This document shows positions 1-6,665 of a stretch of DNA of 20,596 nucleotides, piece after piece. Under the pieces are notes generated by a model. That model was not told the origin of the DNA and searched no databases. It was given only the letters and a program-made list of their open reading frames with translations. Source of the stretch: a virus. The stretch lies in the IMG/VR virus record IMGVR_UViG_3300042894_005510, positions 1 through 20,596 of that record; one strand, written 5' to 3'. Position 1 is the first letter of the stretch. The number at the start of each line of letters is the position of its first letter. A program made the position numbers and the translations under genes.

Positions 1-180
1 AAACTGGCTGCTGCACAAAAACTTATGCAAGCCAAGGGAATACAAATTGGTACAAAGCTAAAAGATGGTTCTCAAATAACCTCTATTGGCAAAACAGGGA
101 TCTTGAAGTTGTCAAGACCAGATGGAACAACATATCAAACACGCGCCGGTAGAATACGCAAGCAAGATATAGCAACGTAA
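1..180 (+). CDS. 3' end of a plus-strand gene, unknown product (partial)
   Basis: An open frame enters from the left edge and ends at TAA 178-180, giving the last 59 residues of a protein. The tail is basic and reads KGIQIGTKLKDGSQITSIG, then GILKLSRPDGTTYQTRAGR, ending RKQDIAT. The alternation of short beta-like stretches with Gly and Asp turns would fit a small SH3-like barrel, but that is a guess. It converges on the minus-strand nucleotidyltransferase, whose stop lies 8 bases away, with no terminator hairpin visible between them. The start, full length and function lie outside the window. Confidence 0.7.
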   Translation, partial: KLAAAQKLMQAKGIQIGTKLKDGSQITSIGKTGILKLSRPDGTTYQTRAGRIRKQDIAT

Positions 181-188
181 TCCTCGTT

Positions 189-1079
189 TCAGGCCTTATA
201 CTTCTCCACCAAAGCCTCAAGCTCACTCAATAGCGTGCCCATGCTGCTGGTCTGCACCACCGTGGTGGTTAGTGAACCATAGTGCATTTCAAGGACATCT
301 AAAAGGAGCCGCTTGAGGCTTTCCTCATCTGGCTTATCTCGCAACGTGCTGTTGGCATGTAGTGTCTCTAGAGATTTTTCCTTGACATCAAACCAACTGT
401 CCAGCTGCTCTAGTGTCCACTCACCTCGCCGAATGCTCTTGAGCACCTCGCTGTTGCGCTCAATGTCAAGGTCATGCTCTACCAGGATCTGCTCGCATTG
501 CAGCATGAGCCTCACTACATGCACTCCAAACTTCAGATCCCATCCGTGTTCAGCAATAGTGGCAGCTCTTTTGGGATTGCTGCTGTTGGTTTTGTTGCGA
601 ATTTTTGACATTTGTGAAAATGCGTATCCCCGAAGTTTTCCCATAGCTCCTTTGTGGAGGAACTCTTTCCTATGCTCTCTCACATGCTCTGCGATTTTGG
701 TGCTGTGGAGAATGCAGCGGCGGGGAAGAAAGAGAACGTCCAAAACATTTGGATTATTCTCCATCGCCAGTTGCATAAAATCAACGATATTATAAATAGA
801 AAAGTCCAACTCTTTCCGTTGATCCGGCAGCTGAATGTGATGCTCGCTCCACACTCGAAACCGCTGTTCTTGTGTGCCAAAGCCATAGACCCTGCCGCCG
901 TCGGTGAAGGGGAACACAATCTCACGGGGCGGGATGCAGAAGCCAAAGCAATCCATGTCACTGGTATCACTGGATACGCCATAGGCAACACTACCAGCAT
1001 ACCCCAGAAACTGAGTGTTGTCCGGTAACCACTTGGGTGGGTGTATGAGTTTTCGTTCAACTAATGTGTGGAGCAGCAC
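189..1079 (-). CDS. RlaP-type nucleotidyltransferase (DNA polymerase beta superfamily)
   Basis: A 296-residue protein with the polymerase-beta nucleotidyltransferase signature near the N-terminus: GSVAYG at residues 29-34 followed by SDMD at 40-43, where D41 and D43 would bind the catalytic metals. Downstream, DFSIYNIVDFMQLAMENNPN and HKGAMGKLRGYAFSQ match the conserved body of the predicted nucleotidyltransferases called RlaP (RNA repair pathway polymerase-beta family, Pfam PF10127), which occur in bacteria and large phages. They are proposed to add nucleotides to RNA ends in repair; this is inference for this protein. The start is GTG 1077-1079 with AGGAG seven to eight bases upstream. The 52-residue gene at 1092-1250 lies just upstream and is probably co-transcribed. 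Length is normal for the family and no key residue is missing. Confidence in the family is high; the substrate is unknown. Confidence 0.88.
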   Translation of the reverse strand: MLLHTLVERKLIHPPKWLPDNTQFLGYAGSVAYGVSSDTSDMDCFGFCIPPREIVFPFTDGGRVYGFGTQEQRFRVWSEHHIQLPDQRKELDFSIYNIVDFMQLAMENNPNVLDVLFLPRRCILHSTKIAEHVREHRKEFLHKGAMGKLRGYAFSQMSKIRNKTNSSNPKRAATIAEHGWDLKFGVHVVRLMLQCEQILVEHDLDIERNSEVLKSIRRGEWTLEQLDSWFDVKEKSLETLHANSTLRDKPDEESLKRLLLDVLEMHYGSLTTTVVQTSSMGTLLSELEALVEKYKA

Positions 1080-1091
1080 GACAATCTCCTG

Positions 1092-1250
1092 TCAAACAGT
1101 TTGCATGGTTTTGATGGCAGCATCCAGCTGAGTCAACAGCTCTTGATGTTCCTCAAGGCAAGGGCATCGTCCTAGTGTCCTGTGAAGGCACACACATTCT
1201 CCATGCCAATCTTCTAAGTCAATTCTCGCTCGTGCTGCCTCGAGTGCCAT
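1092..1250 (-). CDS. small CxC/CxC protein, unknown
   Basis: A 52-residue frame with phage-like coding character between two recognised minus-strand genes. It contains two cysteine pairs, CVC at 19-21 and CPC at 29-31, spaced by seven residues with a histidine (H23) between, followed by a helical, Glu/Gln/Leu-rich tail ending KTMQTV. Four cysteines in such a pattern could bind one zinc ion, which is inference only. The stop TGA (1092-1094) is 12 bases before the start of the nucleotidyltransferase, so the two are likely one transcript. The ribosome binding site is weak (ACAGG close to ATG). The frame stays open and coding-like for 14 more codons upstream without an ATG, so a TTG start directly before the ATG or another upstream start cannot be excluded. 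Confidence 0.6.
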   Translation of the reverse strand: MALEAARARIDLEDWHGECVCLHRTLGRCPCLEEHQELLTQLDAAIKTMQTV

Positions 1251-1303
1251 CAAAACCTGTTGCTTGTGGTCAGACCTGTGTGGATCCCTATATCAGCTAT
1301 CAC

Positions 1304-1331
1304 AGCGTAACACATCATACCATAATGTCAA
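1304..1331 (-). promoter_or_regulatory. candidate minus-strand promoter (weak -10)
   Basis: TTGACA at 1326-1331 preceded by GG, a 16-bp spacer ending in TGT, and -10 TACGCT. The -35 and spacing match the promoter class seen across the window, but the -10 is poor. A TGGTATGAT extended -10 lies inside the spacer and is an alternative. It would serve the 52-residue gene and the nucleotidyltransferase. Confidence 0.4.
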
Positions 1332-1340
1332 CCACTAGGT

Positions 1341-1937
1341 TTATAGCAGCAGGTCGCTTACCTTCTGTGCCTGCCATTTAGTCCAAACTCCTCGGCGCAC
1401 AAAAAGGTCAATCACTTTGGGATTAGCCAACAATATCTCACGTGGTGTGTAAGCCTGCATGCCAACTATTTTAAAACACTTGGGATTGAGCACAATATAA
1501 CTGCGGCTGTTTGGACTTTCAATGCGGTTGTGATACCAAAGAAAGTCTATTCCCAGTTTGCGGAACATGCCCGGTAACTTTTTTTCCCAATCATCGAAGC
1601 TTGACTTTCTCAAAAATGGTTGTAGTTCTTGTGGCATGCGACTTGTGTTGTGGTAAATGTGATCCCACTTTTCACTAAAATTTGGGCCATCCAGGACCTG
1701 AATACCTTTGTCACATCCATCCATGTTGACCTGATACATATAGGTCTTTGAGGCTTGATCACCTGCCAACATGTCAGTAAAAAAGTCTTTTTGCAAACTG
1801 CGCTCCACAGCCGCAGCCCAGGTTCCCACATGTGACAAAAAGTGAAACTGTTTGATGTTGGGCACATCGCTACTGTGCCATAAAATGCGTTGAGTTATTT
1901 CCGTAAGTTTCATCCTGTATTTAACTAGATCAAGCAC
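1341..1937 (-). CDS. possible ADP-ribosyltransferase-fold phage protein
   Basis: A 198-residue protein. Three stretches recall ART-like proteins found in phages and toxins: ILWHSS near residue 18, in the place of the usual LYHGT; SHVGTWAAAVERS at about 35-47, like a HFGT-K-AA-R segment; and YHNRIESPNSRSYIVLNP near residues 139-156, like the N-R-x-E ... SYIVxDP-x-x-I end of these domains. This fold assignment is inferred from recalled motifs and is not certain; a target cannot be named. The start is GTG 1935-1937; an in-frame ATG (MKLTEITQ, residue 9) has AGG directly abutting it, too close for an ordinary binding site. No promoter of the local class lies just upstream, so it is probably read through from the gene at 1989-3035. 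Confidence 0.6.
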   Translation of the reverse strand: MLDLVKYRMKLTEITQRILWHSSDVPNIKQFHFLSHVGTWAAAVERSLQKDFFTDMLAGDQASKTYMYQVNMDGCDKGIQVLDGPNFSEKWDHIYHNTSRMPQELQPFLRKSSFDDWEKKLPGMFRKLGIDFLWYHNRIESPNSRSYIVLNPKCFKIVGMQAYTPREILLANPKVIDLFVRRGVWTKWQAQKVSDLLL

Positions 1938-1946
1938 TTGCAGGAT

Positions 1947-1959
1947 CCAGTTAAACTGG
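1947..1959. repeat. 13-bp perfect palindrome in intergenic gap
   Basis: CCAGTT-A-AACTGG, two 6-bp arms around one base, lies in the 51-bp gap upstream of the GTG start at 1937. It could be a small operator or a chance palindrome; it is too weak for a terminator and has no T run. Confidence 0.35.
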
Positions 1960-1988
1960 GAGCCGCCAGCTAGCGTGTTGCTGCGTGT

Positions 1989-3035
1989 TCACATGACCTT
2001 GAGGATCACATGATGCGCAGTAATCTTGCCCGTGAGCTCGTGTTGCTTGCCGCGGATGCTATTGCCCAGCACAAACAAGCGAGTGAGTGAGCCAGCCTTG
2101 CTCCAATGCGGCAGAATCTCATCGGGCTTGCGCAGTGTCTTGCACATGCTGACCTTGCTGTCCCAACCAACCAGCTGCCGGCCCTGCATGCTAAGCACCT
2201 GCTCGGTGGCAACATACAGCTCGATGTGATGGGTCCGGGTATTGTAAAGCACTGCTGCGGTAGCCCCAATCACATTCTTGGGGTCCACACTCTTGATACC
2301 CAGGGTGTTGTCCTGCTGCACACGGACCTTGCGGGCGGCCTTTTCGCCCTGGCGATCGCGCTCGTTGCTGGTGCTTGCCACCAGTCGCTTGCGCGCCTTG
2401 CGAGCACTGTCCTTGACTGCACTGCCATTGCTGGCAAGCAGGTTCAAGGTATTGAGAATGGTATGCAAGGGTTTGACCCACTTACGGCAAGCCGGGCTAG
2501 AGCTGGCATCCTGCAACCGTTCCTGATACCAACGCACCAGTTCACGAATCACAACAGGCTTGCTATCGCCATGCTGGCGCACAACAGCCCGGGTCTCGTC
2601 GGCAACTGCCTTGATATCGCACCGTCCGGCGTTGAAGCGGGCACGAACGTTATCCAACAGGGCCATGCAGTTGACAATCTTGCTGAGCTTGCGCCCGTTG
2701 GCAGTGGAGGGAATTTCCTCCCACTGAGGCTGAACCTGCTCGGCAACAAGGGCTTGCAGCATCACCGCTTCCAGTTGCTGCCGGATGCGCTGGCTGCTGC
2801 CGGGCGCAAGCTTGGCGCCGCGATTGAGGCAGTAGGCAATCTTGCCAATCAAAATCATGCTGTTGGGGGCAAGTGCCTGAGCCTGTGCCTCGAGACCCAA
2901 GCTTGCAGCATATTGCACCACCTCGGCCTTGAGCTGGCGCACATCGCATTCGGTGTTGACCCAATTCAGGCACTGGGGATACACCGCAGCAAACGTGGGA
3001 TCCTGGTAGTTCAGCTTGCTGATAACGTCTTGCAT
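1989..3035 (-). CDS. conserved large-phage protein, function unknown (348 aa)
   Basis: A 348-residue protein with an alpha-helical N-terminal two thirds, a basic linker rich in Arg, Lys and Ala at about 215-245, and a C-terminal domain from about residue 250. The C-terminal domain pattern, VDPKNVIGA, YNTRTHHIELYVA, SMQGRQLVGWD, KTLRKPDEILPHW and a final HHVILKV, is one I recall from uncharacterised proteins of T4-like and cyanobacterial phages. No catalytic motif is evident. The start was set at ATG 3033-3035 because AAGGAG lies five bases before it; an in-frame codon at 3068 falls inside the promoter and is rejected. A near-consensus promoter lies at 3057-3084, so the leader is very short. 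The family is probably real; the function is unknown. Confidence 0.85.
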   Translation of the reverse strand: MQDVISKLNYQDPTFAAVYPQCLNWVNTECDVRQLKAEVVQYAASLGLEAQAQALAPNSMILIGKIAYCLNRGAKLAPGSSQRIRQQLEAVMLQALVAEQVQPQWEEIPSTANGRKLSKIVNCMALLDNVRARFNAGRCDIKAVADETRAVVRQHGDSKPVVIRELVRWYQERLQDASSSPACRKWVKPLHTILNTLNLLASNGSAVKDSARKARKRLVASTSNERDRQGEKAARKVRVQQDNTLGIKSVDPKNVIGATAAVLYNTRTHHIELYVATEQVLSMQGRQLVGWDSKVSMCKTLRKPDEILPHWSKAGSLTRLFVLGNSIRGKQHELTGKITAHHVILKVM

Positions 3036-3056
3036 GACATCTCCTTCTATGTGCTG

Positions 3057-3084
3057 ATTATAGCACATGGGGCCACACTGTCAA
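3057..3084 (-). promoter_or_regulatory. sigma70-type promoter for the 348-residue protein gene
   Basis: TTGACA (3079-3084), 16-bp spacer ending TGC, TATAAT (3057-3062): both hexamers perfect, with an extended -10. TTTTTTGG directly precedes the -35. The ATG of the gene lies 22 bases beyond the -10, with AAGGAG between. Confidence 0.88.
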
Positions 3085-3093
3085 CCAAAAAAG

Positions 3094-3399
3094 TCAGTCG
3101 TTGTCCACGACGCAGCGAACATCCAGGTCAGCCGCCCTGAACTCCACAGACAGCAGCTCGCCCTGACGGCGGTGCTCCTGGATGAACATAAACCAAACTT
3201 CCCGTCCGGTCTTATGGGATTTCATCCAAAAGCCCCACTCTTGTGCCTCAACAAGGGCAGAACCCCTGCGACGCTCCAGCTGATTTGCCCGCCGACCCTG
3301 CCTGATCATCTCATGTTCCAAGCACGAGGCTTCCGTGGAAAACTCCCTGATACCCCTGTGCCAATTGAACAGCTTGCTTGATATCACCAGCCGATTCAT
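3094..3399 (-). CDS. small basic phage protein, unknown
   Basis: A 101-residue protein, strongly basic in its first half (QGRRANQLERRR) and ending acidic (CVVDND). The stretch EWGFWMKSHKTGREVWFMFI at about 53-72 is rich in aromatic residues and suggests a beta hairpin. I do not recognise the family. The start is ATG 3397-3399 with CGGAG six bases upstream; a GTG directly before it would add one residue. It has its own promoter at 3425-3452, and its stop lies 10 bases before the -35 of the next promoter, so it appears to be a single-gene unit. A nucleic-acid binding role would suit the charge, but nothing shows it directly. Confidence 0.7.
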   Translation of the reverse strand: MNRLVISSKLFNWHRGIREFSTEASCLEHEMIRQGRRANQLERRRGSALVEAQEWGFWMKSHKTGREVWFMFIQEHRRQGELLSVEFRAADLDVRCVVDND

Positions 3400-3424
3400 C
3401 ACACGCTCCGTGCTTTGTATCGTG

Positions 3425-3452
3425 ATGATAGCAGGGTTTGTGAGGTTGTCAA
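3425..3452 (-). promoter_or_regulatory. sigma70-type promoter overlapped by inverted repeat
   Basis: TTGACA (3447-3452), 16-bp spacer ending TGC, TATCAT (3425-3430). The -35 lies inside the 36-bp inverted repeat at 3442-3477. It serves the 101-residue gene. Confidence 0.8.
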
Positions 3453-3477
3453 CCTAAAATTTTAGCCTGACAACCTC
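3442..3477. repeat. 36-bp inverted repeat over a -35 box
   Basis: Two 18-base halves meet at AAAA/TTTT and pair at 16 of 18 positions; the outer arms are GAGGTTGTCA and TGACAACCTC. It starts about 16 bases past the stop of the gene at 3494-3652 and covers the -35 of the next promoter. It could be a terminator hairpin for the upstream gene, although no T run follows on the minus strand, or an operator for the promoter. Confidence 0.6.
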
Positions 3478-3493
3478 GTTAAAAATCAGCGGT

Positions 3494-3652
3494 TTACAGC
3501 CGGAAAGCCTCCAGCAAGATCTGCATGTCGCTGGTGTCGCGTGCATCAGCTTGCGGGTAACCCCCTGTAACATCTCGTGGCTTGAGATCGCTGTTGCATT
3601 CTGCAACACACTGGGCAAGGCTGGGGTACTCAGTTACAATATCCTGGTCCAT
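3494..3652 (-). CDS. small acidic phage protein, unknown (52 aa)
   Basis: A 52-residue acidic protein starting MDQDIVTEYPSLAQCV and ending MQILLEAFRL. The start is ATG 3650-3652, preceded by AAGGGA about nine bases upstream. A reading that begins at 3703 would run into the promoter at 3686-3713 and is not used. It is a single-gene unit: promoter immediately upstream, inverted repeat immediately downstream. I do not recognise the family. Asp/Glu richness and small size resemble phage inhibitor or DNA-mimic proteins, but this is only a general resemblance. Confidence 0.6.
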   Translation of the reverse strand: MDQDIVTEYPSLAQCVAECNSDLKPRDVTGGYPQADARDTSDMQILLEAFRL

Positions 3653-3685
3653 GATCGCATATCCCTTGTTTGCAGCTTCCTGCCA

Positions 3686-3713
3686 TATATAGCATGCTCT
3701 CAAAGTTTGTCAA
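3686..3713 (-). promoter_or_regulatory. sigma70-type promoter for the 52-residue gene
   Basis: TTGACA (3708-3713), 16-bp spacer ending TGC, TATATA (3686-3691), with AAAAACATGG before the -35. The 117 bases from 3714 to 3830, up to the next gene's stop, contain no frame I can support; the ATTGATAT there occurs twice. Confidence 0.8.
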
Positions 3714-3830
3714 CCATGTTTTTCGCTCAGCTAGTGCTATCAACATACAGCAGGCAGCCACGAACCGCACGACAGAGCGCGAAAATCGCTAAGCCATTGA
3801 TATCATTGATCTGCTAACCTATTGATATTT

Positions 3831-4094
3831 TTAGCTTTTTTGCATGAGATACATGCAGACAGCTTGGGTATCAACTTTCACACACTGCTCCGAGGCGACG
3901 GTGCGCTTGCGAAGTTCGTTTTGCCAGCTGGTGCGCGGAGTGTATTCCACTCTGATGCGCTTGGGCGTAAACCCCACAACTTTTGCAATGATCAAATCAG
4001 TGTAATCACTCAGGCTCACAGCCACCCAATCATCTATCTCCAGCTGCTGTTGGAGTCTGTCAGTTTGACATAATGTCTCAGTGTTTGCTGTCAT
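3831..4094 (-). CDS. small SH3-like barrel phage protein (paralogue of 6662-6880)
   Basis: An 87-residue protein. Residues 20-54, IDDWVAVSLSDYTDLIIAKV then VGFTPKRIRVEYTPR, share the pattern D-x-VA-(x)n-L-x-x-x-VVGFTxxxxRxxYxxR with the 72-residue protein at 6662-6880, so the two are paralogues. The repeated short beta strands suggest a small SH3-like barrel; this is inferred. It follows the 112-residue gene by five bases and has no clear binding site of its own, so its translation is probably coupled to that gene. It is the last gene of the prs transcript. No function is known to me. Confidence 0.7.
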   Translation of the reverse strand: MTANTETLCQTDRLQQQLEIDDWVAVSLSDYTDLIIAKVVGFTPKRIRVEYTPRTSWQNELRKRTVASEQCVKVDTQAVCMYLMQKS

Positions 4095-4099
4095 GAGTT

Positions 4100-4438
4100 T
4101 CAGCTAAAATGTGCCAATACGTGCATTTGGAAATCAGGATACATCAAGTGGCTCAACGTGGGATAGTATTTTTCAAAATGCTCTTTGTAGGCTTTTTCCC
4201 AAGCCGGCAAAATAGCAAGATCAATCACACGGGCTGGGTCCATGTCCTCAAATCCCCAGCGTGCATCGCCGCTGTCCCAAAGTTTAACTCCCATGACAAC
4301 ATACTCGCCACTCATGCCATCCACAAGCACCCAAGGTGCTTGATTGTCATCATAATTTTCTTCATACAGATCCGCTAACTGTTGATGCCAAGGTATTTTT
4401 CTGCCCCAAACTACCAAAAAGTTGGTACTTACTCCCAT
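4100..4438 (-). CDS. phage protein, unknown (112 aa)
   Basis: A 112-residue protein beginning MGVSTNFLVVWGRKIPWH, with APWVLVDGMSGEYVVMGVKL near residues 34-53 and a C-terminal half rich in aromatic residues and Asp, ending MHVLAHFS. The first 60 residues look like a compact beta sheet. I do not recognise it by name. The start ATG 4436-4438 has AGGGA about nine bases upstream, which lies at the prs stop codon (4450-4452), so it is translated from the prs transcript. A link to PRPP metabolism is possible from position only. Confidence 0.7.
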   Translation of the reverse strand: MGVSTNFLVVWGRKIPWHQQLADLYEENYDDNQAPWVLVDGMSGEYVVMGVKLWDSGDARWGFEDMDPARVIDLAILPAWEKAYKEHFEKYYPTLSHLMYPDFQMHVLAHFS

Positions 4439-4449
4439 GATATTATTCC

Positions 4450-5376
4450 CTAGGTAAAAAGGCTGCTGACACTGCGTTCAGTGTGAATACGTTGAATAGC
4501 AAATGCTATTAGCTCACTGACGCTGAGAATGCGAATTTTGTCATGTGGTTGTCCGGAAAACTTGATGCTGTCAGTTACAGTGACACTTTCAATTACACTA
4601 TCACAAAGCCTTGACACTGCTGATCCCGAAAGCACTCCGTGAGTAACATACACACTTACACTAGCTGCCCCTTGGTCTAGCAATGCTTGAGCAGCGTTTA
4701 CCAGGGTGCCACCACTGTCCACAATGTCATCGATCAAAATACAGTCGCGATCTTGAACATGGCCAATTACGTTCATTACCTCGCTTTGCCCGGCACGTTC
4801 GCGCCGCTTGTCAATAATAGCCAGATCGCATGACAATCTACTAGCCAAAGCTCGTGCGCGAACAACGCCTCCCACATCGGGACTGACAACCATGATGTTG
4901 CGATCTTGAAAATTGGTTTTGATATCTCGCGCAAAAAGCGGAGCAGCATATAGATTGTCAACTGGGATATCAAAAAACCCCTGGATTTGTCCAGCATGCA
5001 AATCCATGGTTAGAACTCTATGCGCGCCTGCTTGTGTGATAAGATTGGCAACCAGCTTGGCACTAATGGGAGTTCGGGGGCCACTTTTACGGTCTTGCCG
5101 GGCATACCCAAAATAGGGAATAACGGCAGTTACCCTGCGGCAGCTGGCACGGCGGAGAGCATCCAGAGTAACTAATAATTCCATAAGGTTGTGACTTGCA
5201 GGATAGCTGGTGCTTTGCACCACAAACACATCCTCGCCTCTGATGTTTTCATGGATCTCCACACTAATTTCCCCATCTGCAAAGGCATTAATGCTCGCTT
5301 TGGTTATTTGTGTGTCAAGATGCTTCACTATAGAGTCTGCTAGAGGAACGTTACTATTGCAAGAGATTATTTTCAT
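4450..5376 (-). CDS. prs: ribose-phosphate pyrophosphokinase (PRPP synthetase)
   Basis: A full-length 308-residue class I-like PRPP synthetase (bacterial enzymes are about 315), which transfers pyrophosphate from ATP to ribose 5-phosphate. Visible motifs: DGE at 34-36; [11 protein letters not shown] at 87-97 for ATP binding; [20 protein letters not shown] at 125-144; [16 protein letters not shown] at 163-178; DKRRER at 189-194, the flexible loop with its lysine; and the PRPP loop DDIVDSGGT at 216-224. No key residue appears lost. The start ATG has AAGG six bases upstream. Upstream, TTGACA lies at 5467-5472 but lacks a good -10, so its promoter is uncertain. In phages such genes often accompany NAD salvage (nadV) or nucleotide synthesis; no partner is in the window. 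Two small genes follow in the same transcript. Confidence 0.96.
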   Translation of the reverse strand: MKIISCNSNVPLADSIVKHLDTQITKASINAFADGEISVEIHENIRGEDVFVVQSTSYPASHNLMELLVTLDALRRASCRRVTAVIPYFGYARQDRKSGPRTPISAKLVANLITQAGAHRVLTMDLHAGQIQGFFDIPVDNLYAAPLFARDIKTNFQDRNIMVVSPDVGGVVRARALASRLSCDLAIIDKRRERAGQSEVMNVIGHVQDRDCILIDDIVDSGGTLVNAAQALLDQGAASVSVYVTHGVLSGSAVSRLCDSVIESVTVTDSIKFSGQPHDKIRILSVSELIAFAIQRIHTERSVSSLFT

Positions 5377-5508
5377 ACATTACCTTGTTTTTCGTTAGTA
5401 AACAAACTGCTAGATGTTACAGCTTGTTGAGATCTACAAGACAAACCTAACTTGCTTGAGTTACCATGTCAAATATAATCCTTAAACTGTGAGTTTTCCA
5501 GCAGCCAA
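5377..5508. other. 132-bp intergenic region upstream of prs
   Basis: No supportable gene. It holds a minus-strand TTGACA (5467-5472) with only weak -10 candidates (TTAGGT or TAGGTT) at 16-17 bp, and a short CTTGT/ACAAG hairpin near 5423-5440. It may carry the prs promoter or just be a leader. Confidence 0.4.
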
Positions 5509-5820
5509 TTAACACCAAGTAAGTATGAATTTCATCATGTCTCTTTCACGTGCAAACCAAAACACCCAATCCCCGTTGTCGTGGAGATCATTGTAAATGT
5601 AGCACCAATCCCCTTCAAAATAGTCCAGCCAGCCCATCATGGCTTCATGGATGATGTTGCCATCTCGGCACTCACCTAGTTCCCGTTCACACCAAGCTTG
5701 CATTTCGTCCACTGTTCTACTAGTGTTGGCAGTAAGTTCTGAAATGCACACGCAATGGGCAAACACATACTTCAAGAGGTCTTGGCGATCATAGCCATCA
5801 ATACTTGTTGTGATTTTCAT
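5509..5820 (-). CDS. small phage protein with C-terminal GDW...LTWC domain
   Basis: A 103-residue protein whose last third, EGDWCYIYND at 69-78 then WVFWFARERDMMKFILTWC at 85-103, shares the pattern GDW-C-Y ... F-F-R ... M-x-F-x-LTWC with the protein at 6109-6333 and, more weakly, with that at 18256-18555. All three end exactly at this motif. Similar tails (F-[RK]-[FD]-x-x-x-A-x-x-F-x-L-x-W) occur in unnamed small proteins of T4-like phages, as I recall. The start ATG 5818-5820 has AGGGA about nine bases upstream; a TTG at 5835 is not needed. It is the last gene of the transcript from 6638-6665. Function unknown. Confidence 0.7.
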   Translation of the reverse strand: MKITTSIDGYDRQDLLKYVFAHCVCISELTANTSRTVDEMQAWCERELGECRDGNIIHEAMMGWLDYFEGDWCYIYNDLHDNGDWVFWFARERDMMKFILTWC

Positions 5821-5855
5821 AATAGTCCCTGACAAATGATATTTTCACAGCCATG

Positions 5856-6107
5856 CTAGTCCTCCAACACTTCCACAGTGACTCGCACTCGCTTGTTCAG
5901 CAAGAGATCCATTTCGGCATGTTCGCGCTGATCATCCCAACTCTGCAAGCGCACAAACAGTCCTGTCTCACGAGGGGTTGCAAACTCCACAAGCTGTGCC
6001 TGTCCGCCATCTTGCACCTCCACGGCGGTCTCATGCTCCTCAAGTCGACGACGCTTGCCTGAGGCATCACGCTCGGCAACAACGGATTGAGTCCATTCCC
6101 ATTTCAT
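5856..6107 (-). CDS. small charged phage protein, unknown (83 aa)
   Basis: An 83-residue protein rich in Glu and Arg: ERDASGKRRRLEEHETAVEV near residues 12-31, then ATPRETGLFVRLQSWDDQRE and a strand-like end VRVTVEVLED. The predicted alternation looks like a small beta protein. The ATG at 6105-6107 lies one base after the TAG of the preceding gene and has no independent binding site, so translation is probably coupled. I do not recognise a family. It is in the four-gene transcript that starts at the 6638-6665 promoter. Confidence 0.65.
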   Translation of the reverse strand: MKWEWTQSVVAERDASGKRRRLEEHETAVEVQDGGQAQLVEFATPRETGLFVRLQSWDDQREHAEMDLLLNKRVRVTVEVLED

Positions 6108-6108
6108 A

Positions 6109-6333
6109 CTAGCACCATGTAAGTTGAAACATCAAGGCCATGTTAGGATCGCGGAATTTGAACTCTATAGGGCCATAATGGTAGCACCAGTCGCCCCTAA
6201 GGACTCCCGCATGAGTGTTGCACCACCGTTTGGCCTCTTCAAGATCAGTGTAGGAGTCTCTCCCCTTGCGAGTCCACATAACTGAATGCCAGATTTTTGG
6301 CGGAGTTTGAAACGCCTTGCGGTTGATGGTCAC
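6109..6333 (-). CDS. small phage protein of the GDW...LTWC family
   Basis: A 74-residue protein with RGDWCYHYG at 46-54, then IEFKFRDPNMALMFQLTWC at 56-74. It is the clearest member of a family shared with 5509-5820 and 18256-18555. The start is GTG 6331-6333 with AGGAG six bases upstream. The pattern F-K-F-R-D-P-x-x-A-L-M-F-x-L-T-W at the extreme C-terminus recalls unnamed T4-like phage proteins. The N-terminal half (KIWHSVMWTRKGRDSYTDLE) is specific to this copy. Function unknown; the constant free C-terminus suggests it is a binding surface, which is inference. Confidence 0.72.
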   Translation of the reverse strand: MTINRKAFQTPPKIWHSVMWTRKGRDSYTDLEEAKRWCNTHAGVLRGDWCYHYGPIEFKFRDPNMALMFQLTWC

Positions 6334-6342
6334 GTTTGGCTC

Positions 6343-6612
6343 CTAGTAGCCGTCAGCGTTGCGACGCTCGTCTCGCTCACCTTCCCGGCGGCTTTCCTCC
6401 CGAATAGTCAGCATGCGATCATACAGGCTTTCAACAGAATAGGGATTTTCGCGTTCCCAACTGAAAGTTTTGGGCATGCTGTTGAGCTCACAGCAGGCAG
6501 CTTCAGCCTCCTCCCGCTTGAGGTAGACCGTGTCCGGCATGCCAGTGTCAAAGCTGTAAGGATCAGTGTGGATATAGACCACAACCCAAAGCTCACTGGT
6601 GTTGATTGACAT
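6343..6612 (-). CDS. small phage protein, unknown (89 aa)
   Basis: An 89-residue protein beginning MSINTSELWVVVYIHTDPYS, with TVYLKREEAEAACCELNS at 29-46 and a strongly charged tail (EESRREGERDERR). The N-terminal pattern, a strand with WVVVYI then a helix with EEAEAACCELN, looks like an alpha/beta ribbon seen in small phage proteins that start with xWxVxxxxD. The start ATG 6610-6612 has GAGGA seven bases upstream and sits below the promoter at 6638-6665; a longer frame through the promoter is rejected. First gene of a four-gene transcript. Confidence 0.7.
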   Translation of the reverse strand: MSINTSELWVVVYIHTDPYSFDTGMPDTVYLKREEAEAACCELNSMPKTFSWERENPYSVESLYDRMLTIREESRREGERDERRNADGY

Positions 6613-6637
6613 GGTGCTGTCCTCGCTTGATGTGGCC

Positions 6638-6665
6638 ATTATAGCAGACCTGAGCTGGCTGTCAA
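6638..6665 (-). promoter_or_regulatory. sigma70-type promoter; -35 holds the upstream stop codon
   Basis: TTGACA (6660-6665), 16-bp spacer ending TGC, TATAAT (6638-6643): both hexamers perfect. The TGA within TTGACA is the stop codon of the 6662-6880 gene. Drives four genes down to 5509. Confidence 0.87.

Noticed and set aside
3035-3068. Longer start for the 348-residue protein at 3068
   Set aside because: The extra codons overlap the -10 box and leader, while ATG 3035 has AAGGAG at the right distance.
2106-3140. Long open frame (344 codons) on the plus strand opposite the 348-residue gene
   Set aside because: It is antisense to a gene with a perfect promoter, binding site and recognisable C-terminal domain; its translation has no recognisable motif and no binding site.
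5452-5479. Plus-strand TATAAT at 5474-5479 upstream region
   Set aside because: The -35 (TTGCTT) is weak and no plus-strand gene follows, so it is probably chance in an A/T-rich gap.
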